DNA of 64,000 bases from Symbiodinium natans (GCA_905221605.1 CAJNDS010001079.1:712001-776000), one strand, 5' to 3'. Positions 34,112 through 45,294 are shown, counted from the first letter of the stretch. Numbers and translations are program-made. Notes: generated by a model from the letters alone, not told the origin.

Positions 34112-34320
34112 GGCTGAGGGCTTAGGGGCTAGGGTTTAGGGTTTGGGGCTGAGGGCTTGGGGGTTAAGGTTTAGGGTTTAGGGTTTAGGGTTTTAGGGTT
34201 TAGGGCTGGGGTTTGGGAGTTGAGGGTCTCGGTGTTTGGGGTTGGGAGTTTGAGGTCAGGGTTCAGGGGTTTAGGCGGCCTAGGGTGTCAGGATCTGGAG
34301 GTCGGGGTTTAGGATTGAAA
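34112..34320. repeat. Degenerate TTTAGGG tract at an intron end
   Basis: TTTAGGG, GCTGAGGG, TTTGGGG and related units. On the gene strand it forms the C-rich 3' region of the intron before exon 34010-34077. Confidence 0.8.
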
Positions 34321-34492
34321 TAGGGAGACTACCTTGGGCCCCCCGGGCTTCTTTGTTTCCAATGCCTTGTGAGGCTTCTTCGTTCGTGGGTATTCTAGGG
34401 CTGCTTCTAGGGCAAACCCTCTAAACCCTAAACCCTAAACCCGACACCCTAAACCGCAAAACCCTAAGCCCGTAAACCCTAAACTCCTAAAC

Positions 34493-34553
34493 CCTGGCTG
34501 CAATGTTGTTTTGGGCATATTTCTGGAGTAGGGGATCGGCCTGTTTCAGTGCC
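34493..34553 (-). CDS. Large-gene exon
   Basis: The 61-nt exon encodes ALKQADPLLQKYAQNNIAAR. The acceptor is CCAAG|G and the donor AGG|GTTTAGGAGTTTAGGG. The phase joins 35109-35157, completing a Leu codon. Confidence 0.8.
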
Positions 34554-35108
34554 CTTGGAGCGGCTTGACTCACTTAAAGTTTGAAGTTTTGGGATTCGGG
34601 GGTTTGTATCAATGTCGAGGTTTGGGGCTTTATGATTTAGGGTGTAATGGAGGTTTCGGGCTCAGGGAAACTTTGCTTAAATCGCGTGAGCAGACTGAGC
34701 ATCTCCACTAGCTTCATTCACATGCTCTTAAGCAGCCAGCAGCACGTGTGTAGTGTGCCGGGCATGTGCTTTACGTCACTTGCTTCAGCACACATCTACG
34801 TGGCGCTAGCCCCTAAGGCCCTTGCAACCGCAGCCCTGGGGCCCCGCACCCTCCAGCGATGTCAAGTGGTAGGGCAAGCCTTTGCGAGTGGACCCATGGG
34901 ATGCTCCGAGCGAGGGCCGTAGGCGGTTTGGGGTTGGAGCCCAGGGGGTTTTCGACTTTCGCAGCACGCCAAGGCAGGGATTCAAGACCCAAAGGAAGAT
35001 CCGCCTGTCAGTGCTCGCAAAGCTCCCTGAAGCCAAGCAGCAACATGACACAAACTCGCCTAGAAAACACACCTAAACCCTAAACCCGAAACCCTAAACC
35101 CTAAACAC

Positions 35109-35157
35109 AGGTCCAAGAGCTGTAGCTGCCGGTTCAGGGGCCCATCGGCCCCAGGGT
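35109..35157 (-). CDS. Large-gene exon
   Basis: The 49-nt exon encodes PGADGPLNRQLQLLD. The acceptor is TTCCAG|A and the donor CCT|GTGTTTAGGGTTTAGGG. Confidence 0.75.
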
Positions 35158-35715
35158 CTGGAAGTTTTGGGGGCTGTAGGGCTCAGGGTTCGGGTTGATC
35201 ATGATGGGATTTGGATGTACCACCACACGAGAGCTAGAAGTAGGCTAGAGGCTTCTTTCTTTTTTTGGTCTTACGTGGGATCCTTATGAGGTGGTAAAGA
35301 CCTGGTTCTGACTCGACACCGGTACGGTGCCAGGATTGCATGAAGCCACAGGCTCCATTTAGGGTTGTTTTGGGCAGCAACCATCCAAACGATTGCTTTT
35401 GGCACAAGGGCCCGCAAAGGGGCGCTGCATTCGGAACATGATCTGCGAACTAGAAACTGGTTCTGTATGCCATAGTCCAGCTATGTGGGGAACAGAAGTG
35501 GGGATAGTAACTGATCAGGCCCAGTAGGGTGTGAAACCCGGTCCAGGGAGCCGTAAGCCGTTGGAATTTCAGGCTCCGAACGCTGAACCCGTGAGAAACT
35601 GCGAAACTCTGAATAAACCTAAACCTACACACACGAAACCCTGAAACCCTAGACCCTAAAGCCCATATCTGAACCATGCACCCTGAGCCCGAAAGAAAAA
35701 CCCAAAGTCTCAACA

Positions 35716-35820
35716 TGGGTAGCTCTCTAGATTAGGGTCCCTTTTGGGGTCCGTGGTTCTTAGGGCGCCGTACTATATGGGGGTACCCCAACAAGGGACC
35801 CTAGCTTAGAGAACTACCCA
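35716..35820. repeat. Intronic foldback mini-element
   Basis: Arms of about 28 bp at 35716-35743 (TGGGTAGCTCTCTAG...) and 35793-35820 are reverse complements with about three mismatches, around a loop of about 49 bp. It resembles a MITE-like hairpin within the intron 35158-35827. Confidence 0.7.
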
Positions 35821-35827
35821 AAATGAC

Positions 35828-35887
35828 CCTGGCCCATGCTGGGGTGGGTGCAGGGCAGCTCGTGAAGCTCTCGAACCAGGGCCAAGC
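35828..35887 (-). CDS. Large-gene exon
   Basis: The 60-nt exon encodes LALVRELHELPCTHPSMGQ. The acceptor is GGAAAG|G, following CCCTAAACC on the gene strand. The donor is G|GTCATTTTGGG. Confidence 0.75.
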
Positions 35888-35907
35888 CTTTCCTTGGAGG
35901 AGAACTG

Positions 35908-35985
35908 GTTTAGGGTCTAGGGTTTAGGGCTTAGGGCTTAGGGTTTAGGGTTTAGGGTTTAGGGTTTCGGGTTTAGGGTTTAGGA
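35908..35985. repeat. TTTAGGG array at an intron end
   Basis: About ten TTTAGGG/CTTAGGG units. On the gene strand this is CCCTAAA just before the acceptor of exon 35828-35887. Confidence 0.9.
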
Positions 35986-36215
35986 GCTTGCAGGGCAGAG
36001 CTTTAGAGGCCTACATAGGGGTTTAGTTGGGTTCAGGCGCAAGGAGATTTTGGGGTAGGAGTCGGATGTGTTTCGTCCTCTAGGGTTCGAAGGTCAAGCT
36101 TCAAAGGGTGTATAAAGTTCTGGGGGTTTAGGCCCTTCTCGGGTTTTGGTGTTGGGGTGTTGGATTCCTAAACTTTAGAAGGGTTTAGGCCGTTTTGGTT
36201 CCTGGGAACTTGGAC

Positions 36216-36299
36216 CCCCTCCACTGGGCGCCCCGGGCTTTTCCAGGAAGGACTTCAGCGTCTGCTCGTTCGTCGACAGAATGGACCAGCAGAAGCGGC
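36216..36299 (-). CDS. Large-gene exon
   Basis: The 84-nt exon encodes RFCWSILSTNEQTLKSFLEK then PGAPSGG. The acceptor is CCCAG|G and the donor GTCCAAG. In phase on both sides. Confidence 0.8.
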
Positions 36300-36570
36300 C
36301 TGGGCAGTTCGGTTTTACAGTTGAAAGTAGGTTCGGTTTCTGGGTTCAGGTCTTGGGTCTAGGTTTTACCAGAATATTGCTTCAAGGGGCCAGCCCCAAC
36401 TATGGCCTAAGATTGCCCTCATGACCACCGAACCATGCCTTCGACCCCCAAGGGGCAATAACAACAAGCCCTATACTCCCCCCAAATCAAAATTAGCCTC
36501 ACGTAAAACCAAAAACCCAAGTAAACCCAAGCCCCAGAAGCCTCCCTTAGATCCCAAGCCCCTAACTGAC

Positions 36571-36628
36571 CCCCCCCTCTCGAGTCTTGAGCGAATGTCT
36601 GCCTCCCTCTTCGCAGCTAGGGCCCTTG
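36571..36628 (-). CDS. Large-gene exon
   Basis: The 58-nt exon encodes RALAAKREADIRSRLERG, after a TTTCAG acceptor. The donor is G|GTCAGTTAGGGGC. In phase on both sides. Confidence 0.7.
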
Positions 36629-37290
36629 CTGAAACAAACCAAGCGGTCTGCCAGATACTCCGTGTGGTCCTCACAGCCGGCACAGACTCTTGTTCGTTTC
36701 TTGCCGCCGTTTGCAAGAAACCTCAGGAGGTTTCCCCAATCGAACTTACAAAACCATCTAAGGGCCCGTAGCCCAACGGAATCTAGCATGTTGGGAGAGT
36801 TTCCATCATTTTTTAGGGTGAAATCCCCGCGAACTCTGTGGAATCTCCTCCAGATCCAGTGGCGTCCACTCTGGGTAGTCCTGCATGCAAGCTGATAAGA
36901 GACTCCACTACAATATGACGATACGGTAATATCCATATGCCAATAACGCAAGCCGATAAGCAGGAGCCCATGCTGCTTACCTCGATCCCCAGATTCCCCA
37001 GATGGTAGCAATCACTTTCTGAGCCCCTTCGCAAGGACCCGGCAGCAGGCAAAGCAAAGGAAAGCCTGTTTCTCAAGCAGAGACGGCAGCGTCTGGCAGG
37101 AATCGAACGTTCATCTAGTCCTGTTTCAGTCGTATCATCTCCAGAAGGACGCACTCACCAATATTTGAAAGGAGGCCCTTTACGCACTCACCAACACCCC
37201 AAGTTTCTAAATCCTAGACCCCTAGGCCCTAAGCCCTAAACCGTAAACCCCTAACCCTAAACCCTATGCTCTCTACATGCGAGCTCAAGC

Positions 37291-37366
37291 CTATGCAGAG
37301 GGCTGTCCGAAGGTCCTTGGCCTGGTCTAAGATGCTGCGCATGCCAGCAAGCAAGCAGTCGACCAC
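37291..37366 (-). CDS. Large-gene exon
   Basis: The exon encodes VVDCLLAGMRSILDQAKDLR then TALCI. The acceptor is GCGAG|G and the donor GC (ATAG|GCTTGAG). The phase from 37464-37551 works if the intron is read G|GTGTAGGGG to CGAGG|TG. Confidence 0.8.
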
Positions 37367-37463
37367 CTCGCTCTCCCGTCTTCTGTGGATTTGAGACTTG
37401 AGTGCCCCCAACTTCCCACAGCCCAGAGCGGCTCAGAAGTCCTCAACCTCTCGACCCCTACAC

Positions 37464-37551
37464 CCTTCACACTCATCCCGAAGCCCTGCAGCAGAGAGTG
37501 CCCCACGTGGTCAGTCAGCTTGTTGGGCCCAGCCGGTCTGTTGCGGAGGAC
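37464..37551 (-). CDS. Large-gene exon
   Basis: The 88-nt exon encodes VLRNRPAGPNKLTDHVGHSL then LQGFGMSVK. The acceptor is GCTCAG|G and the donor G|GTGTAGGGG. Its link to the next upstream exon is out of phase, so a small exon may be missing. Confidence 0.8.
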
Positions 37552-37943
37552 CTGAGCCCAGGGCCAGGTTGTGGGCAAATTTAGGGGTGAAGGTCGGTTT
37601 GCGTCCTAAGGTCCGGGTGCTCGCTTGCCCATTCGCAGATGGGAGAACACAAAAAAACTCAGACTCCCTAAGCGCTTAAAAAAACAGAAGCCCCAACCAA
37701 TTCAGGGAAGTCTTAAGATGGACTCCCAGACCACATCGATAGAAACAGACCTCATCCAAATAGAAACTCTGAGATATTTTCGAGCAAAGCTTGGACAAAA
37801 CCATACAAAACCCCTTCACATTCCCATAAGCTAGAGGCAGTGCGAGAAAACCTCAAAATGAACGAAACACCACCCTAATAATAGGGACGCCTAAGTTATA
37901 ATAGAATCTCTCTTCCCCCCCCCCCAGTTCCTATCTGCCATAC

Positions 37944-38161
37944 CTGTCCCGTCTGCAATCACTGCACATGGCCTTGTCCACTTGCGTGCTCATGATCTGG
38001 GCAAGCTCCTCGGCGTCATGCGAAAATGCCATGCTTGGACACAACATCTTTGGAGGCTCAGTTGCGATCGATGAGGCCCGGACGGGCTGGTTGTGAAGCA
38101 GCGGAGAAAAGCTCGGATCTACCAGGATGTCGGTCAGCAGCTGTATGGGCCTCAGCGTCCA
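37944..38161 (-). CDS. Large-gene exon, long
   Basis: The 218-nt exon encodes WTLRPIQLLTDILVDPSFSP and later HDAEELAQIMSTQVDKAMCS. The acceptor is ACGGCAG and the donor AG|GTATGGC. It joins 38762-38821 in phase across an intron carrying (GA)n and (TA)n microsatellites. Confidence 0.8.
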
Positions 38162-38217
38162 CTGCCGTAAACAAGGGTCAAGCGTTGGTATGCGCAATGC
38201 CATATCACGAATGTGGC

Positions 38218-38221
<4 letters not shown>

Positions 38222-38274
<53 letters not shown>

Positions 38275-38319
38275 TCATATATATATATATATGTATATAT
38301 GTATATATGTATATATGTA

Positions 38320-38352
<33 letters not shown>
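38222..38352. repeat. (GA)n followed by (TA)n microsatellites
   Basis: About 50 bp of GA dinucleotides followed by about 78 bp of TATATG/TA repeats, inside the intron 38162-38761. Confidence 0.9.
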
Positions 38353-38530
38353 CCTGGTGCCGGTTCATGCATGGTAAGTCTTGTAGTAATAGGTGCTTGA
38401 ACCCCTTTTTCCCGTTCGAGTGCTTTGACCGGAGCTTCCCACACAGCAAGGCAGAATCACCTACAAAAAACTGTAGCAGTATACTACCAGAACACTAAAA
38501 CATAACATTGTAGGTCACATAAAAAATAAC

Positions 38531-38706
38531 AAGAACAAGAAGAAGAAGAAGAAGAAGAAGAAGAAGAAGCAGAGCGCGGAAAGAAGTTGCCGGCGGCAGC
38601 CATTTCGAAGGACGAGGTGGGGCGCTTAGGGTCCCGGGGCCCCTTAAGCCCCTAAAACCCCTAAAACCCCTAAAACCCCTAAAAACCCCTAAAAACCCCT
38701 AAAACG
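38531..38706. repeat. (AAG)n and CCCCTAAAA array
   Basis: (AAG)n at 38531-38570 is followed at 38643-38704 by eight CCCCTAAAA-type units, in the intron just downstream of exon 38762-38821. Confidence 0.85.
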
Positions 38707-38761
38707 CGAAAACCACTAACTCCTAACCCCGACACTCATGAGTGCTGTCTCATCCCAAAGC

Positions 38762-38821
38762 GTCGTGCAGGTCTGGGTGCCCCCACTTCGAGGGCGAGTT
38801 CAGGAGGAAGTCTTCACCAAC
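38762..38821 (-). CDS. Large-gene exon
   Basis: The 60-nt exon encodes VGEDFLLNSPSKWGHPDLHD. The acceptor is GGGCAG|G and the donor GC (GAC|GCTTTG). Confidence 0.75.
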
Positions 38822-38851
38822 CTGCCCCCGGCGAAGCTCAGATTCCCTTTT

Positions 38852-38954
38852 CTTACTAGTAGGGAATGAGGGAATGATGCACCCTATATCCCCCTACACA
38901 TACCCTTTAGGGGGGTGTACCTTGTTCCCTCATTCCCCACTAACCAACAGTAAG
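38852..38954. repeat. Intronic foldback mini-element
   Basis: The left arm (CTAGTAGGGAATGAGGGAAT) and right arm (ATTCCCCACTAA region) are imperfect reverse complements around a loop of about 35 bp. It is of the same general type as the hairpin at 35716-35820. Confidence 0.6.
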
Positions 38955-39137
38955 CTTTGCAAAGAAAGACCTTGGGCTCTGGACCTGACACCCGAAGCCC
39001 TGAACCAAAAGACTTCCAACCCTAAGAACTAAAGCCTAGACTCGGAGGGCTCTACTGAACATTCCGCATTCCCGTAGAGTTATTATGGTGATTCTTATTG
39101 AAGTGACCATAAGTCTATGGGTACCATCCCGCTAAAC

Positions 39138-39206
39138 CTGGGGCAGCTGCCGCGTGCAATGCGATGGACGCGAGCACACCGGGGACAAAAGACAGGCACT
39201 CCGCAC
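39138..39206 (-). CDS. Large-gene exon
   Basis: The exon encodes AECLSFVPGVLASIALHAAA then AP. The acceptor is CGAAG|G and the donor G|GTTTAGCGGG. Confidence 0.75.
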
Positions 39207-39371
39207 CTTCGGTTGCGTTGGGGGGTAAGAGCTTGGGGTGTTCCCCCTTATACTTCACTCAGGCCTTAACAGGGATTATAGTGCACCCCTCAAGCCCTCG
39301 AAACACGCACTGGTACAAAACACAACCATGTAGACCCCCCTTGTTTCTGGGCATCTCTTTCGGCTCTCTGT

Positions 39372-39432
39372 GGCTCCCGGCTCCGCATGGTATCCTTGTT
39401 GAGGGCCGCCATGATTCCAGGCCTCGGGGAGC
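39372..39432 (-). CDS. Possible large-gene exon
   Basis: The minus frame after TTTACAG is open and protein-like (one frame gives MAALNKDTMRSREPQRAERD). Here the array before the acceptor is TTTAGGG rather than CCCTAAA on the gene strand. The frame and limits are unsettled. Confidence 0.35.
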
Positions 39433-39560
39433 TGTAAACCCTAACCCCTACACCCTAAACCCTAAACCCTAAACCCTAACCCCTACACCCTACACCCTAA
39501 ACCCTAAACCCTGAACCTTAAACCCGAAACCCTAAACCCTAAACCCTCAACCCTCAACCC
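39433..39560. repeat. CCCTAAA array
   Basis: About 17 CCCTAAA, CCCTACA and CCCTCAA units. On the gene strand this reads TTTAGGG and lies before, not after, the possible exon 39372-39432. It is an exception to the usual orientation. Confidence 0.9.
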
Positions 39561-39753
39561 GGGGCTGAAAGCTGAAGCTTGTCTGGGTTTAGGATGCTGC
39601 GCTTCTGGCCCCTAAATTTGGGGCCTCACTTTCGGGCCTGGGACTTAGGATGCCGTGGGGATGGTCCTCTTTGCTTAGGGTGTAGGGTGCTTGTTTGCCA
39701 CAGGACGTGACTCCTGGAGAAAAAACGCGACGGGGATATGTTCAAGGATCAGC

Positions 39754-39789
39754 AGGCCGATAAACTGCTGCGACTACGCCGACGCCGAA
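39754..39789 (-). CDS. Large-gene exon
   Basis: The 36-nt exon encodes FGVGVVAAVYRP. The acceptor is GATGAG and the donor GC. In phase with 40093-40161. Confidence 0.55.
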
Positions 39790-40092
39790 CTCATCGTCCA
39801 GGAGATTCGTAGGTAGGCAAAATATGTTGAAGGAGAAGAGCCTTCAGTGGCCTTGAAGTCCGAAGTTAGATTTAGGCGATACTTGCCTCCAGCCTAGCTG
39901 ACTGCTTGCTGATCTCCGACAAAAAATAGAAGCAAAAATCTGCGCCGTAAACCAAACTGTGTCCTAGCAGAAGCTCTGTAAACCCAAATAACAAAGCATG
40001 AAATCCTCAACCCGAAGCCCTACGCCACAAAACCCAAACCCTAAGCACCAAGAAACCCTAAACCCTAAACCCCAAACCCTAAACCCGAAAAC

Positions 40093-40161
40093 CCCAAAGG
40101 CCCTTCCACGGGCTCCTGGCAGCACCTCAGAGTCGATCATCTGCGGGACGCGAGCGGGATC
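40093..40161 (-). CDS. Large-gene exon
   Basis: The exon encodes DPARVPQMIDSEVLPGARGR then AFG. The acceptor is CCGAG|G and the donor GGG|GTTTTCGGGTTTAGGG. Confidence 0.75.
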
Positions 40162-40921
40162 CTCGGTGTCTGATCATGCTTTAAAGTTCATGGTAACCCT
40201 CTTGGGGCACACTTAAGGGGCTTGTAAGTGGGTGATAAGTACAGGTCTACTTGGTTAAGAAGTGCCCTGAACCTCCAAGTGCACCTAGAGAGTTTCGGAT
40301 ACCCAGATATACCCAGGATTATGTACGACTGCAGAATGTGGGTAGACATCTGTTTGTGCGGGTTGCTTATAGTGATCTAATGCTACTTAAGTTCCGTTGA
40401 CATGCTTCGAATTTGGTGCTTAGATAAGTTTAACATACTCAGGCGTCGGTGGTGGCGGCAAGGGATTAACATCAAAGGACTCCGCGATCATAAAGACAGG
40501 GGTTCAGGGCTCAAGGTAGTTTAGGGCTTGCGGTTTTGGGCTCAGGTGGTTAAGGGTTCAGGGTTTAGGTATAGGGAATGTCCACATTCACAAGGAGTTA
40601 CGGTCTACATTCCACGTACTGCCCCGGTTTCTTAGAATCTACCACTCAGCAGCTGCACAACTAGAAATGACTGATGGCCGCCACTGTGGTGGTGGTAGCT
40701 TATCAGTGGGGGGATTTAAGGCAGTACCCATTACGGGAAGGGTTGTCCTGAATATATGCTCCCTTACAACCTGCTTTCCAAGCCCCAGGAACCTCCAATC
40801 ACCGCAATCTCTTCAACACTCAACACTGAAGCCCCGGGACCATTTTTGAACTCGGACCGGAAAGCCATGACCCTGCGCCCCCCAGACTCCAACCAAATCA
40901 TTTGTCCAAGGACTGCTGTGC

Positions 40922-40997
40922 CCCGGGCATCTTGTATGATGCTTGACACGATGTCGATGGCCGTCCCGAAGAGGGAAAGCCCCACCTTGGACGGCTC
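40922..40997 (-). CDS. Large-gene exon
   Basis: The 76-nt exon encodes EPSKVGLSLFGTAIDIVSSI then IQDARG, an amphipathic helix. The acceptor is TGCCAG|G and the donor GC (GGG|GCACAG). In phase with 41649-41720. Confidence 0.85.
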
Positions 40998-41208
40998 CTG
41001 GCAAGAGTTCAGGGTGTTAGCGCTACGGTTTAGCAAGACTTCTCAGGGGTTTTAGAGTTACCATACAGGGTTTTTAGGGCCTCGAAGGGTTGAACCGTTT
41101 GGGGTCTAGGTCGGGAGTGTTAGGCTTCTGACCTTATGCAGGTCTTCACTTCCGGGGCTCTCAATCCTGAATGCTCAACCTTGGCACACCCAACCCCTGG
41201 GTAGTTCT

Positions 41209-41296
41209 CAAAAAGATGGTCCCTTTTGGGGGGGGTTACTATTATAAAGCGGCCCCTTTTATTTAGGGCCCCCAGAAAGGGACCATGATCTTGAAA
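41209..41296. repeat. Intronic foldback mini-element
   Basis: AAAGATGGTCCCTTTTGGGG at the left and the near reverse complement of it (CCCCAGAAAGGGACCATGAT) at the right enclose about 40 bp. Confidence 0.6.
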
Positions 41297-41534
41297 ACTG
41301 ACCAGATAGACGCTGCACCGTAGACCATACACTAACACCCAAACTGTATACCCTAAGCTCTCAGCCCGAAGCCCTCAACGATAAACTCTGAACTCTGAGC
41401 TCTGAACGCCAAAATCTAAGCCCTAAGCACAAGCCCCCCCAACCCTCCAACCCTAAGCTCGAACTCCTGAGCCCTAAAGACCTTGCACCCCAAAACCCTA
41501 ACTCCAAACCTGGCAGCCCAAACTTGATGCCCTT

Positions 41535-41648
41535 GGCTCTAAAACCCTAAGCCCCAAACCCCAAACCCCAAACCCCAAACCCTGAACCCTGAACCCTAAA
41601 CCCTAAACCCCAAATCCATCCTAAACCCTAAGCCCTCAAACCCCCAAC
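41535..41648. repeat. CCCTAAA/CCCCAAA array at an intron start
   Basis: About 14 degenerate units. On the gene strand the intron begins GTTGGGGGTTTGAGGGCTTAGGG directly after exon 41649-41720. Confidence 0.85.
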
Positions 41649-41720
41649 TCTGAACTCGTCCTTGAGAGCCGTCTTCAGCGCATCCATGAGGGGCCCTTGG
41701 AAGACGTTTGCCAGGCCGGC
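41649..41720 (-). CDS. Large-gene exon
   Basis: The 72-nt exon encodes AGLANVFQGPLMDALKTALK then DEFR. The acceptor is CGTGAG|G and the donor GTTGGGGG. In phase with both neighbours. Confidence 0.85.
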
Positions 41721-41954
41721 CTCACGCGGCTCAGACAAAGCCGGGGGCTGCGGGGCTCTTCGGGTCTGGGGGGGGATTATGGTATAGGATTTACGGGTAC
41801 TTTTTTGTCCTTCAGGTATAGGGTACTTTTGGGGTACTTTCGGGGTATGTTTAGGGCACTTTGGGGGTACTCGTACAGTATTTTTAGGGCGCTCATGAGG
41901 TCACTATGTGTAGGATTCATAGGAAATCTTGGTCGGAGCGCGGCCCCCCTGCGC

Positions 41955-42000
41955 CTGAAGCACCTCTGTGGACTGCAGGGCCGTCTGGATGTTCTTCAAC
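41955..42000 (-). CDS. Large-gene exon
   Basis: The 46-nt exon encodes LKNIQTALQSTEVLQ. The acceptor is TGTGAG|G and the donor GC (CAG|GCGCAGG). Confidence 0.7.
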
Positions 42001-42858
42001 CTCACAGGGCGGCAAGTGTGGCTTTAGGGTTTAGGGCTTGTTTGGCAGTCTTTCGGCTTGAAACTTCAGGTTTTGTGAAGTTATGGGGGGTTTGGGGTTT
42101 AGGCCTTAGGGTGTAGGGCGTGGGGCCTTCGCCTACGTTCTTCTCAACGGAAGGAAGCCCGCGACAAAGGGGCCGCTACTCTACATGCCTTCTTCCCCCT
42201 TCTTGGGCATATCCACTCATCAGCTTAAGCAAATGCTTGTGGTCAGGCGCGCATAGCCTTGGCTGAAGCCAAGCAAGTTTGGCTTGAAGCGTTCATGAAG
42301 GGGGGCTTGAAGTGAATGCGAGGGGTGCGCCAATCCGTGAAACGCGTGGAGGCGACACACATGCAAGAGTGCAACAGTGCGGGATTGGGGGCGTGACAGC
42401 GTGGGGAGGGAACGCAACCCGGCACTGGCGCAGTGAGTGGATCATTGATTGCTTGAGAGTGTCTTTGACGATGCACAGATCCGCTGAATCGGCGCCCAGA
42501 CCATGCCGGTGCTTGGCACCTGCTGCCCACAGTACCATGCTCAAATCATGAACCTTTACTGAATCATGGAGTGAAACACGAAGCGTGAGTGGCTGCTGAA
42601 GTCGGGCCTGCCCTTTTGCTCTAAACCCTATACTGTAAGTCCCCAAGCCCTAAACCCCAGTCCGTGTACCCTTTTCCCCATGCCGATACTGTGAAACCCT
42701 AAACCCTGAATCCTTGAACCCTGAGCCCTGAAGCCATACACCCTGTACTGTAAACCCTAAGCCCTGAACCCTAACCCTATACCCCAAATCTATCAACCCT
42801 CTACAATCGACCGCCCCTCTACCACCCTCTGAGGCCCTCAGCGCTCAACTCCAAACGC

Positions 42859-42926
42859 CCTGGGCCGGCGGCAGCTGGCGGCAAAGCTTCCGCCGGGCCG
42901 TGACCTCCTCTAGGAGCTCCCAGAAC
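42859..42926 (-). CDS. Large-gene exon
   Basis: The exon encodes FWELLEEVTARRKLCRQLPP then AQ. The acceptor is GGCAAG|G and the donor GC (CAGG|GCGTTTGG). A missed exon may lie between this and 41955-42000. Confidence 0.75.
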
Positions 42927-43329
42927 CTTGCCGAGGGGCGGGGGTGGGGACCCTGGGATGTCGAGGGATGTTTAGGGTTGAGGCGTTTCGCATAAGAACG
43001 TCTTTGAGTGGGGTTTAGGTCGTTTGGGTGTGCCTTAGCACCTCTTACTCATGGAGCACAGCTCATTGCGAACCTTTGCGGATCGTTGCGGGCGACCAAT
43101 GCCCACAGGCCCTATCAAACCCGTGATTCAACCACAAACCTCTCAAGGTTTACACCGAAACAGCCAACTAAAGCAGCCCTGTGTGGCCCTATAACTATAA
43201 TCCTGAAGTCCTCTGAAGCATCACCGAACCGAGAAGGAGGAGTCCTCCCTGTTTCCGGCCTCTGCTTTTCTTCTCGCGACGCCCCTTCGCCGGGAGGCTC
43301 CAGCTCGAAAGCCTGAGCAACACCCACAG

Positions 43330-43700
43330 TGGCAAACAAGCAGGGCAGCAGAAGCAGTGGGAGTGGGAGTAGGAGTGGGAGTGGGAGTGGGAGTAGGAGT
43401 GGGAGTAGGAGTAGGAGTAGCAGTAGCAGTCGCTGTCGCAGTCGCCGTCGCAGTAGCAGTAGCAGCAGAAGCAGTAGCGTAGCAGTAGTGGCAGTGGCAG
43501 TAGTGGCAGTGGCAGTAGTGGCAGCGGCAGTAGGCAGGTACACATGACATGTAGCCAATCTGGCAGTGGCAGTGGCAGGGGCAGGGGCAGTGGCAGTCGC
43601 TGTTGTCGCAGTACGTACTGCTACTGCTACTGCTACTGGAACTGCTACTGCTACGGCAACTGCTACTGCTACTGCTACTGCTACTGCTGCTGCTTGTAGC
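43330..43700. repeat. (CAGTGG)n/(CTACTG)n microsatellite cluster
   Basis: GTGGGAGTAGGAG, CAGTAG and CTACTG hexanucleotide runs, with a short unique spacer near 43537-43575, inside an intron. Long Ser- or Thr-Ala-rich frames here are artefacts. Confidence 0.9.
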
Positions 43701-44133
43701 GGCCGTTGTAGTACTGCACAGGGGCCACAGCAAAAAACGCTGAATCCAAAGCTTACTGAGTCCTCGGGCGTCGCCAGTGAAGTCCAAAGCCTGTGGGGAT
43801 CAACAGCTTCGCAGCTACTGCAACTGCAATTGTCCGAGTTCAGGCTGTCCGGACACCACCAATACGAAACAGTTCGAGCAACAGACAGGGCGCAACAAAA
43901 AACGCAACAAAAAACATTCAAGCCCCCCTTCTTGCATGTCTCTGCTACGTCGCGCTCCGGCGAGTCAAAGCACATGTGCAGCTTTTCGTCAAGAACGGGG
44001 CTGCTGTATAGGGACTACCACACAGGGACTACTCTCTTGGGACTGTTATACCATCTAGGAACTAGCATACCGGAACTATCATTCGAGGACTGAGACATAA
44101 CGAGCTGCCGCCATTTCGAATGCTGCAGAGAAC

Positions 44134-44223
44134 GGAGCTCAGGGCCCCAGCCATCATCAGCTCAACTTCTCTCTGAAGTCGAAGCGAGAAGGCCTGGACT
44201 TGGGCCGCTACAGCGAATGCTAC
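44134..44223 (-). CDS. Large-gene exon
   Basis: The exon encodes VAFAVAAQVQAFSLRLQREV then ELMMAGALSS, ending at a GT donor (GTTCTC). The acceptor is not settled, because the phase to the upstream exon does not fit the simplest choice. Confidence 0.65.
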
Positions 44224-44402
44224 TGGAGAAGTCGTTGTATTGCAAAACGGAACCCGCACCCAGAGTTTCTCAAAAAGAGTTCCGAAGACTGATGCTGTGA
44301 TGCAGTAAGAGGTACCCATCAGGAATTCCAGGACTTACAGAACCCTTGCCAAGCCCTTCAAGGACGTTACTATAGCAGGGGGACTGGCCCTAGACCCTAA
44401 AC

Positions 44403-44762
44403 CATGCGCAGGGGAGCCGGAGGCCCCCCGTCCCCCTCAGGTTTTGCAAGCAAAAAGGCCCCCCTCCTGGAGGCTAGCTGGCTTCCCTTTCTTTTTTTGC
44501 ACAAGTCTAAGAACAGCTTCAACCAACCAACATCACCCAACCAACAACGTGGCCCTGAAGGGGTGACCTTGCACTCCTGGAGAGGAACCTTTGTGTCTGG
44601 CGTCTGAGCCAGGTCTTCGGGAGTGCAAGCCCAGACGCTTTCAACAAACACATCTAGGACCCAGAACTCCCCCAAGACACCCAGATCTCCCGGCATCCCC
44701 CACCAAACGGCCTGGAGGCCGCTGAAGTCCCGGAAGAGGACCAGGGCCGCGGTGCCAGACAC
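44403..44762 (-). CDS. Large-gene exon(s), 360 nt open block
   Basis: The block is open over 120 codons, from a CCCAG|G acceptor (VSGTAALVLFRDFSGLQAV) through VESVWACTPEDLAQTPDTKV to GWLKLFLDLCKKRKGSQLAS, and ends ATG|GTTTAGGGTCTAGGG. It could be one long exon or two to three exons with short in-frame introns. Confidence 0.65.
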
Positions 44763-45294
44763 CTGGGGGAGCGTTCCTTCACGTATGGATGAAGCAAGAA
44801 CTACGCGTGCAACGCACTTGTAGGTGTGAATATGGATATTAGACTGACTGCAGCACTATAGATGACGCCAATACTGAAGAAGCATACATGTGGGAGTTTT
44901 CCCAAAACAAATTGGAGGCCCTACATGTGGGCCACAGATGGACAGACTCTGCGTTAGAACACCCCATACAAGGACCCCTAATTCATGGAACCCCCAATGG
45001 GGTTTAAAGGAGCTCTAAGGTCCAGGATGGAGTTGAGTACTAAGGTTTGAGGGTTTCGAGTTGAGGGTAAGTTGGGGGGGCTTTTCGCCAGGGTTTGGGC
45101 TGCGAGGCTTTTGGGATTCTTGAGGCCGTTTCATGGCGTCAGGGCTTTCGGGGCTGCTGCGGCTTCAGGAGCTCTCGGGAGGCTCGTACTGGTCTTGGAG
45201 CTTCTTGTTCCCTTTTGGTGTGTGTGAGGGTTCTCAAACCCTAAACATCCCGAAGCATCCCCTCAACCCTAAACCCTAAACCCCTCCCCAAAAC

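Noticed and set aside
43115-43975. 286-codon minus-strand frame
   Set aside because: It mostly runs through CAGTGG/CTACTG microsatellite sequence.
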